Positions 53,379-63,844 of a stretch of DNA of 64,000 nucleotides are shown piece after piece; the first letter of the stretch is position 1, and each line of letters starts with the position of its first letter. Position numbers and translations under genes: made by a program. The stretch lies in the NCBI RefSeq assembly GCF_014489845.1, contig NZ_JABURY010000006.1, positions 1 through 64,000 on the forward strand, written 5' to 3'. The notes under the pieces are model-generated. The model saw nothing but the letters and a program-made list of their open reading frames with translations. It had not been told where the DNA came from and did no database searches. The DNA is from Frischella japonica. GTDB lineage: Bacteria > Pseudomonadota > Gammaproteobacteria > Enterobacterales > Orbaceae.

Positions 53379-54815
53379 TTATTTTTTATTTTTTTCTTGG
53401 TGATGCTTGTGTTGAAGTAATAATTCATTACCTCGTTCACCAAGATCCCAAAATAGTCGAGCCATTATGTTTAATCCCTCATAGGCTATTGATTTGAGCA
53501 TATGCTCATTAACTGCATGTTGACCGCAAGCCGGATAAGAGTGAGGAATCCAAAGGGTTGGTAAGCCTAAAATATCGGCGAAGATATCATTTGGTAATGA
53601 GCCACCTAAATTAGGTAATAAAGCTGGTTTTTTATCCGTCGCTTGTTGAATAATACTTAATGCCCAATCAACCAGTGGGTCAGTTGGATCAAAGCGTGTT
53701 GCAGCAGTGATACCACACGATTCAACTTCGACATTATTAAAACCATGTAAGTTAAGATGTTTTTTAATATTGTTAATAATATTTTTGGTATCAGTGCCAA
53801 CCACAAAACGGAGCTGGCAAGTAGCCGATGCATTAGGGGGAATTGCATTCACGGGTTTTGCCGGATTTCCTGCTGTGTAAGCCAATACCTCTAAACTATT
53901 CCATGAGAAAAGCCGTTCAGCAGGGGTAAGGCCGGGTTCTCCCCAGTTGATGTCAATATCGGGATCACCTAATTGCCCAGCTGGTTGGATATCACTTAAA
54001 ATATGGCGGATAGCTGGGCTTAATGCCGGTGGTCTTAAACCATCGACAAGTATTCTACCTTGTTTATCTACTAAACATGCTATCGCATTTGCTAACTGTG
54101 TTGCCGGATTGGACAACAAGCCCCCCCAATTACCCGAATGGTAACCTTGTTCACGACTATTTATCGTAAGTTTAAAATTAATACAACCACGAGATCCTAA
54201 GAATAACGTCGGTTGATCAGCAGATAAACGTGGACCATCAGAAGCAATGAAAAGATCGGCTTTTAATTGATCTCGATACTGTTCGGCAATTTTTGCCAAA
54301 CCGGGTGATGAGATTTCCTCTCCCATTTCAAATAATACTTTGCAGTTAAATCCTAATTTTTTACCCCGAGCAAGATATACTTGCTCTAAAGCTGCAAAGT
54401 TAATGGTATGTTGACCTTTATTATCTGCTGTACCGCGACCATACCAGCGATCGCCTTCTTCAATCAATTGCCAGGGTTCTAGTCCTTTACGCCAATGTAT
54501 GGCATCACCAAATACCACATCGCCATGACCATAACATAAAACAGTTGGTAGTGTAGGACTTTCGATACGCTCGGCAATCAAAAAGGGACAGTTTTCTGTT
54601 TCGGGATTATCAATTTGGGTAGTGGTAAAACCCATAGAATTTAATTCAGGTTGAATAACTTGTTGTAAGTATTCAACTAAACTCTGTGGTCTAGGTTGTT
54701 GCTGACTTTCAGTTTGATAACCAATCCTATGAGCAAGTCGTTGTTTGAATGTATTGTTATTAAAAATAAGTTGTAAATTTTCTAATAAACAATTGAGTTT
54801 AATATTTTGTTCCAT
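53379..54815 (-). CDS. M20 family metallopeptidase
   Basis: This 478-residue cytoplasmic zinc peptidase or amidohydrolase shows metal-site segments LCYGHGDVV (the motif His), WYGRGTADNKGQ (bridging Asp), FEMGEEISSPGL (catalytic Glu pair) and, near the end, SYPACGQHAVNEHM. A dimerisation insert occupies about 190-330. It resembles carnosinase/CPG2-type M20 proteins that cleave dipeptides or N-acyl amino acids. The exact substrate is unknown. It is the first gene of a two-gene operon with the MHS transporter. Confidence 0.9.
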   Translation of the reverse strand: MEQNIKLNCLLENLQLIFNNNTFKQRLAHRIGYQTESQQQPRPQSLVEYLQQVIQPELNSMGFTTTQIDNPETENCPFLIAERIESPTLPTVLCYGHGDVVFGDAIHWRKGLEPWQLIEEGDRWYGRGTADNKGQHTINFAALEQVYLARGKKLGFNCKVLFEMGEEISSPGLAKIAEQYRDQLKADLFIASDGPRLSADQPTLFLGSRGCINFKLTINSREQGYHSGNWGGLLSNPATQLANAIACLVDKQGRILVDGLRPPALSPAIRHILSDIQPAGQLGDPDIDINWGEPGLTPAERLFSWNSLEVLAYTAGNPAKPVNAIPPNASATCQLRFVVGTDTKNIINNIKKHLNLHGFNNVEVESCGITAATRFDPTDPLVDWALSIIQQATDKKPALLPNLGGSLPNDIFADILGLPTLWIPHSYPACGQHAVNEHMLKSIAYEGLNIMARLFWDLGERGNELLLQHKHHQEKNKK

Positions 54816-55352
54816 CGTGTTTTAACTGCTTATCTTATTTTATGGTGAGTAAAGACTCCTTTTAAAACAAATATACTACAATAAGTAAGGTAAATAAAAA
54901 ATAAAACCATTCATTGCATAAATTTGTTTTATTATCTTGAGGCAAAAATTAGCGCTAGAAATAATACTTCATTATGTCATTGTGTTGTATATTAAATGGG
55001 CAACATTACCTTAAATAATAATTTTTGAATAGGCATAAAATGATTATGCTTTACAAAATAATTAGCATAAAATAAACAAAATATCTAGATAAAAATACTA
55101 AAAATAGTGGTATTTGGTATCAATCTGAATCCAACATTGGATAGTGATTTTGATTATTAATATCTTACTTTATTTTGCTTTTTAAGATTTAAATAAAGTT
55201 AAAGGATATTTTAATGAAAAGTGGGCTGATTTCTCTATTTACTATCATTGTTGTTGAAGTTTGAGTTTCGCTTTTAAGCTATCAGTATACATATTAGATA
55301 AACTTTATTATCAACTTTAAGATTTAAATAAGGATATTATTAGGATATTACG
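54816..55352. other. gene-free region with a duplicated leader of the HlyD gene
   Basis: This 537-base AT-rich gap separates divergent operons. TTTAAGATTTAAATAA occurs at 55181-55196 and again at 55316-55331. Each copy is followed by a GGATATT-containing ribosome-binding region and ATGAAA. The first copy opens a 16-codon ORF (55214-55264) whose residues resemble the membrane helix at the start of the real HlyD-like gene (LISLFTIIVVEV versus LILFLTVVVAGT). I read it as a decayed duplicate of the gene's 5' end; a leader peptide is the alternative. Confidence 0.5.
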
Positions 55353-56426
55353 ATGAAACAGTTAAATAGAAAATGGCTTATTCTTTTCCTTACCGTTGTT
55401 GTTGCTGGAACCTTAATTTGGTTTCTAACTAAAGATGACGGCTTTGGACCTAATTTTATTAGTGGCAATGGTAGAATTGAAGGTACTGAAATTAATATTT
55501 CTACCAAGCTTGCTGGTCGAATTGAACAAATTAAAGTTCAAGAAGGTGAATTTGTACAAGTAAATCAACCACTGGTTATTATGCAAACCGATACTTTAAA
55601 TGCGCAATTAAATGAAGCTAAAGCACAGTTATTGCAAGCAATGAGTAATGAAGAAAATGCGAAAGCGCAACTTGGTCTTAGCATAAGTGATAAAGCAGCT
55701 GCCGAAGCAATTGTTAATCAACGTGAAAGCGATCTTGATTTAGCTATCAAACATTTAGCACGTACAGAAAAGCTATATAAAACTGGTGCTTTGTCAGTAC
55801 AACAGTATGATGATGACAATGCGAAAATGGAAAGTGCCAAAGCGGCTTTACAATCTGCAAAATCACAAGTTGATTCAGCGCAAGCTTCTGTTGAATCGGC
55901 TCAAGCGAATATCCAAAGTGCTGCTGCAGCAATAAAAGTTGCTGAAGCCAATATTACGCAGATTCAAGCTGATATTGATGATAGTACATTGGTTGCGCCA
56001 GTGGGCGGGCGTATTCAATATCGTATTGCGCAACCGGGTGAAGTGTTAAGTGCTGGCGGTAAAGTGCTTAATTTAGTCAATCTTTCTGATATTTATTTAA
56101 CATTCTTTTTACCAGAAACTGTAGTAGGTAAAGTAGCTATTGGTGATGAAGTCAGAATCGTTTTAGACGTAATTCCGAATAAATCAATCCCCGCATATGT
56201 CTCATTTGTTGCAAGTGTCGCACAATTTACGCCAAAAACAGTTGAAACTAAAGATGAACGTCAAAAATTAATGTTCCGCGTTAAAGCACAAATCAAGCCA
56301 GAGTTACTTAAATGTTTTATTAATCAGGTCAAAACAGGATTACCGGGTGTTGCGTGGGTAAAATTAGATTCTAATGTTGCATGGCCGCAAGAGTTATCGG
56401 ATTTAGCTGCATGTCCAAACCAATAA
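55353..56426 (+). CDS. yhiI: HlyD-family membrane fusion protein (YhiI-like)
   Basis: This 357-residue periplasmic adaptor is anchored by one N-terminal helix (about 8-26). A biotinyl-lipoyl-like half (GNGRIEGTEINISTKLAGRI) comes first. A long alpha-helical hairpin rich in Ala, Gln and Ser (about 75-205) follows, then the second lipoyl half (STLVAPVGGRIQYRIAQPG) and a beta-barrel. It would link the inner-membrane ABC exporter encoded next to an outer-membrane channel. It lies 12 bases before the rbbA-like gene, the same order as yhiI-rbbA-yhhJ in E. coli. Confidence 0.9.
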   Translation: MKQLNRKWLILFLTVVVAGTLIWFLTKDDGFGPNFISGNGRIEGTEINISTKLAGRIEQIKVQEGEFVQVNQPLVIMQTDTLNAQLNEAKAQLLQAMSNEENAKAQLGLSISDKAAAEAIVNQRESDLDLAIKHLARTEKLYKTGALSVQQYDDDNAKMESAKAALQSAKSQVDSAQASVESAQANIQSAAAAIKVAEANITQIQADIDDSTLVAPVGGRIQYRIAQPGEVLSAGGKVLNLVNLSDIYLTFFLPETVVGKVAIGDEVRIVLDVIPNKSIPAYVSFVASVAQFTPKTVETKDERQKLMFRVKAQIKPELLKCFINQVKTGLPGVAWVKLDSNVAWPQELSDLAACPNQ

Positions 56427-56438
56427 TGGAGTGTGGTT

Positions 56439-59240
56439 ATGTCAGAGCCAAAACAAGATTTAGTTAATGCTTTAGCTAAAATAGATAACGATTATGTGGT
56501 GAAGGTGGAAAACACCACACTTTGTTACAAAGATGTGCGAGCTTTGGATAATATTAGCTTAAATTTTCCATCACGCTGTATGATTGGTTTAATTGGACCA
56601 GATGGGGTGGGAAAATCAAGTTTATTGTCATTAATTGCTGGCGCACATGTTATTCAAGATGGTAGTGTTTATGTGCTTGATGGTAATATGGCTGATAAAG
56701 GTCATCGTAAATCGATTTGTACACGCATCGCTTATATGCCACAAGGGTTAGGTAAAAATCTTTATCCAACTTTATCAGTTGAAGAAAACCTCCAATTTTT
56801 TGCCCGTTTATTTGGACATGATGCACAAGAACGCCGGCGTCGTATTGATGAACTCACGTTAAGTACGGGACTGTATCCATTTTTATCTCGTCCAGCAGGT
56901 CGCTTATCAGGTGGAATGAAGCAAAAAGTGAGTTTATGTTCTGCGTTGATTCATGATCCTGATCTTCTTATTTTAGATGAGCCAACCACTGGCGTGGATC
57001 CGCTTTCTCGAGCCCAATTTTGGGAGCTGATTAACAAGATTCGTAAGCAGCGTCCACAAATGAGTGTAATTGTTGCCACTGCCTATATGGATGAAGCACA
57101 GAATTTTGATTGGTTAGTTGCCATGTATGCGGGGAAGATTCTTGAAACAGGAACACCTCAGCAATTACTGACACAAACAGGTAAAACCAATCTGGATGAC
57201 GCATTTATCCAATTAATGCCTGAAAATGCTAAACAAGGTTACCAAGCGGTTGAAATTCCACCATTAGAGGGGGGCGATAAAGCGCAAATAGCAATAGAAG
57301 CAAAAGGGTTAACTAAAAAATTTGGTAATTTTATCGCAGTTGATCATGTCAATTTTTCGATTCAACAAGGAGAAATATTTGGTTTTTTAGGATCCAACGG
57401 CTGTGGTAAATCAACTACTATGAAAATGTTAACAGGGTTATTACCAATATCAGAAGGAGAAGCTTGGTTATTTGGTAAACCTGTGGATGCGAATGATATT
57501 AATGTTAGAAGGCATCTAGGTTATATGTCGCAAGCATTTTCATTATATAGTGAACTTACTGTTGAACAAAACTTAGTATTACATGCACGTTTATATGGAA
57601 TCAAGGAAGCTAATATCCCGCAACGAGTAAGCGAATTAGTAAAGCGATTTGGTCTTGAAGAACATCGACAAAGCTTACCGGATAGTCTACCGCTGGGGGT
57701 GAAACAGCGTTTATCGTTATCTGTAGCTGTGGTTCATAATCCAGAAATTTTGATTTTAGATGAACCGACCTCTGGGGTTGACCCGATTGCACGTGACGAT
57801 TTTTGGCGCTTAATCATTGAATTGTCGCGTAAAGATAAAGTCACAGTGTTTATAACCACCCATTTTATGAATGAGGCAGCACGCTGTGATCGTATCTCAT
57901 TGATGCATGCTGGAAAAGTATTAGCGAGTGATACGCCAGCTAATATAATAGCTGCGAAACAAGCACAAACACTCGAACAAGCTTTTATCAGTTATTTGGT
58001 TGAGGCTGGTGCTGATGATTCTGCTAAGCAAGTTGAAAGTCAAAGTTCCGGTGATAAGGAGCATATTGAACGTCCTAAAGAGAAAAAAAATGACCAACAA
58101 AGTAAAATTCCAGGCTTTAGTTTGACTCGGATGGTCGGATGTTTATGGCGTGAAGCATTAGAATTATCTCGCGATCCATTACGGGCTGTATTAGCGCTAC
58201 TTGGTTCAGCTATATTGATGTTAGTAATGGGATATGGAATTACTTTAGATGTTGAGGATTTACATTTTGCTGTATTGGATCGAGACCAAAGTGGTCTAAG
58301 TCATAATTACACGCTCAATTTATCGGGTTCAAAGCGCTACTTTATTGAGGAAAAACCGTTGATTGATTATAAGGATATGGATCAGCGTATGCGTAGCGGT
58401 AAAATTTCTCTCGCAATAGAAATCCCGCCTAACTTTGGTCGTGATATACAACGTGGTGATCCAGTTGATATTGCTATTTGGATTGATGGCGCTATGCCAC
58501 TACGGGCAGATACAATTAAAGGTTATGTGCAGGGTATGCATTTAGCATGGCTTAATGATCAGGCGCGAGAAAAATTAGGTCAACAAATTGCCGGATTAGC
58601 AAATGTTGAAACTCGATATCGCTATAATCCTGATGTAAAAAGCCTACCATCCATGGTGCCTGCGGTTATTCCTATTTTATTATTAATGATTCCGGCAATG
58701 TTAGCGGCTTTATCGGTAGTACGAGAAAAAGAGATGGGTTCAATTATCAATCTCTATGTTACGCCAGTCACACGGGCAGAATTCCTACTCGGTAAACAAG
58801 TTCCCTATATTGTATTATCAATGTCGAGTTTTTTTATTTTGCTATTTATGGCAATTACTATCTTTAATGTTCCAATTAAAGGGGGAATATTTACGCTCTG
58901 TATCTCAGCCTTAGCATATTGTATTATTGCAACAGGAATGGGATTGCTTGCTTCGACTGTAACACGTAGCCAAATTGCGGTTATTTTTCTGACCTGTGTC
59001 GGTACGATGTTACCTGCAATTCAGTTTTCTGGGTTGCTTAATCCAGTTTCTTCATTAGAAGGCTCCGGGCGCTATATTGGTGAAGTTTATCCAACGGCTC
59101 ATATGCTGATTATTTCGCGTGGAGTCTTTAATAAAGCGTTGCAATTTGCTGATTTACATACTTCAATATTTTCCTTATTGATCACCATTCCGATTATATT
59201 AGGGATGAGTATTCTTTTACTAAAAAAACAGGAAGGATAG
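56439..59240 (+). CDS. rbbA: ABC transporter with two ATPase domains and a permease (RbbA-like)
   Basis: This protein of about 933 residues has two nucleotide-binding domains. The first shows Walker [11 protein letters not shown], signature [11 protein letters not shown] and Walker [14 protein letters not shown]. The second shows [21 protein letters not shown] and [13 protein letters not shown]; its signature starts LPLG rather than LSGG, a divergence also seen in relatives. A linker near residue 530 leads to an ABC-2 permease with six helices. E. coli RbbA (911) was reported to associate with ribosomes, but the operon context here argues for export. I start at the ATG 56439, not the GTG two codons earlier. 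The next gene begins 4 bases after its stop. Confidence 0.92.
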   Translation: MSEPKQDLVNALAKIDNDYVVKVENTTLCYKDVRALDNISLNFPSRCMIGLIGPDGVGKSSLLSLIAGAHVIQDGSVYVLDGNMADKGHRKSICTRIAYMPQGLGKNLYPTLSVEENLQFFARLFGHDAQERRRRIDELTLSTGLYPFLSRPAGRLSGGMKQKVSLCSALIHDPDLLILDEPTTGVDPLSRAQFWELINKIRKQRPQMSVIVATAYMDEAQNFDWLVAMYAGKILETGTPQQLLTQTGKTNLDDAFIQLMPENAKQGYQAVEIPPLEGGDKAQIAIEAKGLTKKFGNFIAVDHVNFSIQQGEIFGFLGSNGCGKSTTMKMLTGLLPISEGEAWLFGKPVDANDINVRRHLGYMSQAFSLYSELTVEQNLVLHARLYGIKEANIPQRVSELVKRFGLEEHRQSLPDSLPLGVKQRLSLSVAVVHNPEILILDEPTSGVDPIARDDFWRLIIELSRKDKVTVFITTHFMNEAARCDRISLMHAGKVLASDTPANIIAAKQAQTLEQAFISYLVEAGADDSAKQVESQSSGDKEHIERPKEKKNDQQSKIPGFSLTRMVGCLWREALELSRDPLRAVLALLGSAILMLVMGYGITLDVEDLHFAVLDRDQSGLSHNYTLNLSGSKRYFIEEKPLIDYKDMDQRMRSGKISLAIEIPPNFGRDIQRGDPVDIAIWIDGAMPLRADTIKGYVQGMHLAWLNDQAREKLGQQIAGLANVETRYRYNPDVKSLPSMVPAVIPILLLMIPAMLAALSVVREKEMGSIINLYVTPVTRAEFLLGKQVPYIVLSMSSFFILLFMAITIFNVPIKGGIFTLCISALAYCIIATGMGLLASTVTRSQIAVIFLTCVGTMLPAIQFSGLLNPVSSLEGSGRYIGEVYPTAHMLIISRGVFNKALQFADLHTSIFSLLITIPIILGMSILLLKKQEG

Positions 59241-59244
59241 CCCT

Positions 59245-60375
59245 ATGCAAAGTGTGATTAATATTTTTCGATTAGGGGTTAAAGAGTTATGGGGATTGTT
59301 GCGTGATCCAATCATGTTGATCTTGATAGCTTACTGCTTTACCATTGATATTTATACCGCTGCTACGGCAACCTCTGATTCTTTGAATCGGGCAACCATT
59401 GCGGTGGTTGATGAAGATGATTCTCCTCTGTCACGGCAAATTACTTCCGCTTTTTATCCACCGATGTTTATGCCTCCAGTAAAAGTTTATTCAATGAAGG
59501 AAGTTGATGCTGGTATGGATACCGATAGTTATACCTTTTCATTAAATATTCCACCTAATTTCCAACGAGATGTATTGAATAATATGCGTCCTGAAATTCA
59601 ATTAAATGTTGATGCTACTAGGATGGGGCAAGCTTTTGTGGGTAATGGTTATATAACTCAAATGATTAATGATGAAGTTAATCAATTTGTTAATCGTTAT
59701 CGCTCAACCGCTTCATCAGCTGTGAATATTCAAGTTAGAGCGATGTTTAATCCTAATTTAACTCGTTCATGGTTTGGTTCGGTAATGGAAATAATCAACA
59801 TTGTGACAACGTTATCTATTATCTTAACAGGGGCTGCCTTGATGCGTGAACGGGAGCATGGCACCATTGATCATTTATTGTCAATGCCTGTTACTCCCTT
59901 TGAAATTATGATATCAAAAATTTGGTCAATGGGATTGGTGGTATTAATATCGACATGGGGTGCTTTAATGCTGGTAGTGCAGTGGTGGCTAGAAGTTCCT
60001 ATTGCTGGTTCGGTGGTACTATTTTTGATTGGCGCATCATTACATTTATTTGTAACTACGTCATTAGGTATTTTTCTGGCAACGGTTGCTCGTTCAACTG
60101 CGCAATTTGCTATGTTGTTGATCTTGATCTTACTACCATTACAGATGTTATCTGGTGGTTCGACACCACGTGAAAGTATGCCTGAATTGGTACAAAATAT
60201 AATGATGTTCGCCCCGACTACTCATTTTGTCGAATTAGGACAAGCTATTTTATATCGTGGTGCGGGTTTGAATGTCGTTTGGGTTTCTTATGCCTGGTTA
60301 CTTGGTATTGGCATTGTTTTCTTTACTTTTTCATTAATGCGTTTTAGAAAAGCAATAGCCGGTATGGGGTCGTAA
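59245..60375 (+). CDS. yhhJ: ABC-2 type permease (YhhJ-like)
   Basis: This 376-residue inner-membrane permease has one N-terminal helix (about 22-40), a large periplasmic part (about 41-170) and five C-terminal helices. The ABC-2 signature is MREREHGTIDHLLSMPVTP, followed by LILLPLQMLSGGSTPRESMP. It is a homologue of the C-terminal half of the RbbA-like protein, so the two probably pair as the membrane channel. Its start is 4 bases after the rbbA-like stop. A terminator-like hairpin lies at 60505-60541. Confidence 0.92.
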   Translation: MQSVINIFRLGVKELWGLLRDPIMLILIAYCFTIDIYTAATATSDSLNRATIAVVDEDDSPLSRQITSAFYPPMFMPPVKVYSMKEVDAGMDTDSYTFSLNIPPNFQRDVLNNMRPEIQLNVDATRMGQAFVGNGYITQMINDEVNQFVNRYRSTASSAVNIQVRAMFNPNLTRSWFGSVMEIINIVTTLSIILTGAALMREREHGTIDHLLSMPVTPFEIMISKIWSMGLVVLISTWGALMLVVQWWLEVPIAGSVVLFLIGASLHLFVTTSLGIFLATVARSTAQFAMLLILILLPLQMLSGGSTPRESMPELVQNIMMFAPTTHFVELGQAILYRGAGLNVVWVSYAWLLGIGIVFFTFSLMRFRKAIAGMGS

Positions 60376-60504
60376 TGAAATTTATCATTTAGTTAGTAAA
60401 TAGATCATTACATTAATAGTGCAAAAACTTTTGATAAATCATCAGGTGTTACCAAAACGTATAAATAGATTAAGTTAATATGAACTAATCCTAAATTTTA
60501 ATAA

Positions 60505-60548
60505 AGGGTTGTAATCTACCAAAATAATTGATTATAACCCTCTTATTT
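60505..60548. terminator. hairpin after the yhiI-rbbA-yhhJ operon
   Basis: AGGGTTGTAATC and GATTATAACCCT pair with one mismatch, followed by CTTATTTTC on the plus strand. It sits between the end of yhhJ and the convergent XRE regulator gene. Confidence 0.65.
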
Positions 60549-60608
60549 TCTACCATAATAGTAACACGATGTAGATTATTAACGTGAAATATTTTATTAA
60601 TCTGGTTT

Positions 60609-60827
60609 TTAATCAATTTTGCTATCTGCTCGATATTCTAAAATATCACCCGGTTGGCAATCTAGATATTGGCAAATCGCTTCAAGTGTGGTTAAACGAA
60701 ATCCTTTTACTTTACCTTGTTTTAGCAAAGATAAGTTTTGCTCAGTGATGCCAATTGCATTAGCCAAATCTTTAGATTTAATTTTACGTTTAGCCAACAT
60801 AACATCTAAATTAATGATAATTGCCAT
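60609..60827 (-). CDS. small XRE-family HTH regulator
   Basis: This 72-residue protein is a single Cro/CI-type HTH: IKSKDLANAIGITEQNLSLLKQGK is the helix pair, then LEAICQYLDCQPGDILEY. Such short regulators commonly follow DUF2975 membrane-protein genes, and that is the case here (13-base gap). The pair probably forms a self-regulated unit in which the membrane protein controls the regulator. The signal sensed is unknown. Confidence 0.88.
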   Translation of the reverse strand: MAIIINLDVMLAKRKIKSKDLANAIGITEQNLSLLKQGKVKGFRLTTLEAICQYLDCQPGDILEYRADSKID

Positions 60828-60840
60828 GATTCATTGATCC

Positions 60841-61410
60841 TTATATGAACTGTTCGTTTTCTGTGGCTATTTGGGATGCTTTTAGCAGAATTCGCCCTAT
60901 AATCATGATACAAAGTGCAGGGAAAAAGGTGATGATATCGTCACCAGTTAGACTCACGTTAATGAACTTTTCTTCATTATTTAACGTTAAAATTAATGAT
61001 AATAATGGCTCAAAAATTACGCCTAATACAACCCAAGCTACTAATGCTTTACCGAAATTGTAACAGTGATTCGATGCATTTACAGTGAAATATTCCGCTT
61101 TCGCATAGCAAATAAATTGCAATCGCAGTTGATAAAAACCATACAATAAAATCACTATGGGTAGGGTATCGATGCAAGTTGCCAGTGCTGATTGCCACCA
61201 TGTTAATGTTTCAGTATTAGTATCAAATCCAACATATGAAGAAAATAAAGAATAATTATCCGAATCTAATCCAATATTTTGTATATTAAAAAAATAAAAT
61301 AGTAGGGGAGAAAAGCAACCAATAAAGATACAAATGATCGGCACCCACGTAAACCATGCCACATAGTTTGAATAACGCTTTAAATGTTCAATATTTGATG
61401 AATTACGCAT
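60841..61410 (-). CDS. DUF2975 membrane protein
   Basis: This 189-residue protein has four predicted helices (about 17-38, 72-98, 115-138 and 155-175). It has the DUF2975 pattern of a C-terminal ALCIMIIGRILLKASQIATENEQFI preceded by FGKALVAWVVLG. It is paired with the XRE regulator gene downstream, a recurring combination in bacteria. AAGGAGCAT before the ATG gives a strong start. The function is unknown. Confidence 0.82.
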   Translation of the reverse strand: MRNSSNIEHLKRYSNYVAWFTWVPIICIFIGCFSPLLFYFFNIQNIGLDSDNYSLFSSYVGFDTNTETLTWWQSALATCIDTLPIVILLYGFYQLRLQFICYAKAEYFTVNASNHCYNFGKALVAWVVLGVIFEPLLSLILTLNNEEKFINVSLTGDDIITFFPALCIMIIGRILLKASQIATENEQFI

Positions 61411-61817
61411 AAATGCTCCTTAATAGTATGTAAATGAATTAAGGAGATTATATTCTTTGTTTATTATTAATCAATAAAAAATTATCGTAAAACAATAATA
61501 ATTTATTGTTAATTATGATTAATGCTTGATTTACCTTATTGATTTTACCTAAAGTTACCTTTTCATTGTTTTAAATCATTTTAATGATAAAGGAATTAAT
61601 ATAATTTAAATAATTATGTACTTATGAAATACTAGAAAAGCAAGAAACCTTATATTGATAATTTTTTGTATACTTTTTTAATGTCATTGGTCATGTTTAT
61701 AGGAACACTATTGTAGGTATTGGGAATCGATATGAAAATAAAAACTTAACAAAAAGGTCCAACATATTATTGTTAGACCTAATTATTTTTATCTTATGGC
61801 TAAAATTCTAAATGTTT
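61411..61817. other. gene-free region with the uspA terminator
   Basis: No gene is found in these 407 AT-rich bases. At 61755-61785 a hairpin with arms AGGTC..AACA and TGTT..GACCT is followed, on the minus strand, by TTTTTG. This is a good terminator for uspA, whose stop codon is 33 bases upstream on that strand. The promoter of the DUF2975/XRE pair must lie between 61411 and about 61550. Confidence 0.65.
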
Positions 61818-62279
61818 TTAATTAACTTCAGAAGGTTTTTCTTCAGTGACTTCATCATCTTTCAGTGGCACAATTAAGGTATCAACATGAGTATTATTGA
61901 TTAATTGGCGCGCAGAAGACATCAGTTTACTCCAAAAATCTTGATGATGACCACAAACCACAAGATCGGCACCATATTCATGAATAGCTTCAATTAATAC
62001 TTGACCAAATTCACCATTACCTGAGAGTGTATGAGTTATTGGATAACCCGCATTATCGGCTAACTTATTAAGTACAATATGGGCATCTTCAGTAATACGA
62101 TCTTTCATGTCATTCATATTGATATCCACTAGTCCAGTATAGAGATCGGAATAGTTGATACCGACATGAATCAATGAAATTTGTGCATTATAAGGCCTTG
62201 CCATTGAAACAGCTTTTTCAACTAAAATATCGCTTTCAGGTGAAAGATCTACTGCTACTAAAATATGTTTATAAGCCAT
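61818..62279 (-). CDS. uspA: universal stress protein A
   Basis: This 153-residue cytoplasmic protein closely follows E. coli UspA (144) from [16 protein letters not shown] through [20 protein letters not shown]. It has an extra acidic C-terminal tail ([13 protein letters not shown]). UspA accumulates on growth arrest and many stresses. It lies 62 bases after pitA on the same strand. In E. coli uspA, uspB and pitA are neighbours, so the link is conserved while uspB is missing. Confidence 0.95.
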   Translation of the reverse strand: MAYKHILVAVDLSPESDILVEKAVSMARPYNAQISLIHVGINYSDLYTGLVDINMNDMKDRITEDAHIVLNKLADNAGYPITHTLSGNGEFGQVLIEAIHEYGADLVVCGHHQDFWSKLMSSARQLINNTHVDTLIVPLKDDEVTEEKPSEVN

Positions 62280-62341
62280 AACACTTTCCTCTATCTTTTT
62301 AACTTGCAGAAAATTTAATTACTCTCCGGTTAGTTGTACTA

Positions 62342-63844
62342 CTAAATTAACATTTGAGCAAGCCAAAAAATTAATGCTGATAGTAATATAGAAATTGGTA
62401 AAGTTAAGATCCAAGTTAAAGCAATGCTCTTCATGGTTTTACTTTGTACACCACCACCATCGACGATCATCGTTCCAGCAACAGAAGATGACAATACTTG
62501 TGTCGTTGACACCGGCATACCTGTAAAGCTAGCAATACCAATTGAAATAGCGGTAGTAACCTGAGCACAAACACCTTGGGCGTAAGTCATCCCTTTTTTA
62601 CCAATTTTCTCACCAATTGTGATGGCAACACGACGCCAACCAATCATAGTACCTACAGCTAAAGCAGAAGCTACAGCAATAATAATCCAAATAGGTGCAT
62701 ATTCTACAGTTTTTAATAAATCATTTTTTAATGCGGATAAATAATTCTTATCCTGCTTAGGTAGATTTGCTTGTTTAGCAATATGATTTACTGTGTCAGA
62801 TAAACAAATTAGAATACGACGAGTTTGCGCACGTTGATCAACGGTTAAAGTTTCATAATCATTTAAATTATTGAATAATGTTTTGGCAATATTCAAAGTT
62901 GTAAAAGAGTGTGAATAATCACAATGATATTCAGTAAGGTCAGTATGTTGAATTTCATTGCTTACAATGGGTTGTTTACCGATTACTTCGGATAGAATTT
63001 GCTGGTGGGTAGTAAAATATTCTTCAATATTATGGATGGCGCTTCGTGTGTTAGCAATATCATAAGTCGGTGCGTTCATATTAACAATAAAACCTGCTGG
63101 CGCGACACCCATTAATACCAACATTAATAATCCTATTCCTTTTTGTCCATCATTGGCACCATGTGAAAAACTGACTCCAGCAGCTGAAATGATTAACATA
63201 ATCCGGATCCAAAATGGAGGTTTTTTCTTACCGTATAGTTTTTCACGTTGTTCAGGTGTCATAAATATACGTTCTCTTTTCTTACCACTCTTCTTTTGGG
63301 TCCACATTTTTCTTAATATATAGATCATTAAACCTGCCATTAATAAGCCTATCAATGGTGAAATGACTAAAGAGAGTAAGATTGAAATCATTTTTGGAAT
63401 ATTTAGTGCTTCGATTACTGATGTATTTGTCAGAAACGCATTTGCCAAAGCGACGCCAATAATTGAACCGATTAAGGTATGAGAACTTGAAGCAGGGATA
63501 CCCAAATACCAAGTTCCCAGATTCCAAATGATCGCAGCAAAAAGAATAGAAAATACCATTGCTAATCCGTGCGAAGAACTGACATTGAGTAATAAATCAG
63601 TCGGTAACAGGTGAACAATAGCATAAGCAACGCTCAAACCACCAAGTAATACACCAAAGAAATTAAAAATACTCGCCATAAGCACTGCTAGTCGTTCTTT
63701 TAGTGCTTTGGTATAAATCACCGTTGCAACTGCATTGGCGGTATCGTGGAATCCATTGATTGCTTCATAAAATAAAACAAAAAATAGCGCTATAGCTAAT
63801 AACATAAGTGTCGAAATATCTAAATCAGAAAATAGATGGAACAT
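62342..63844 (-). CDS. pitA: low-affinity phosphate transporter PitA
   Basis: This 500-residue inner-membrane symporter takes up metal-phosphate with protons. It has two inverted repeats, each with the PiT signature: [19 protein letters not shown] near residue 31 and [18 protein letters not shown] near residue 225. About ten helices are seen. A large hydrophilic loop lies between about 265 and 370. Like E. coli PitA (499) it should also carry divalent metals, and PitA is a known route of tellurite entry in E. coli. The remaining bases to the window end (63845-64000) hold its upstream region and no gene. Confidence 0.95.
   Translation of the reverse strand: MFHLFSDLDISTLMLLAIALFFVLFYEAINGFHDTANAVATVIYTKALKERLAVLMASIFNFFGVLLGGLSVAYAIVHLLPTDLLLNVSSSHGLAMVFSILFAAIIWNLGTWYLGIPASSSHTLIGSIIGVALANAFLTNTSVIEALNIPKMISILLSLVISPLIGLLMAGLMIYILRKMWTQKKSGKKRERIFMTPEQREKLYGKKKPPFWIRIMLIISAAGVSFSHGANDGQKGIGLLMLVLMGVAPAGFIVNMNAPTYDIANTRSAIHNIEEYFTTHQQILSEVIGKQPIVSNEIQHTDLTEYHCDYSHSFTTLNIAKTLFNNLNDYETLTVDQRAQTRRILICLSDTVNHIAKQANLPKQDKNYLSALKNDLLKTVEYAPIWIIIAVASALAVGTMIGWRRVAITIGEKIGKKGMTYAQGVCAQVTTAISIGIASFTGMPVSTTQVLSSSVAGTMIVDGGGVQSKTMKSIALTWILTLPISILLSALIFWLAQMLI

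Noticed and set aside
55214-55264. 16-codon leader-peptide gene before the HlyD-like gene
   Set aside because: It has a ribosome-binding site, but its leader and its codons resemble the start of the following gene. A duplicate relic is the simpler explanation, so I did not call it a gene.
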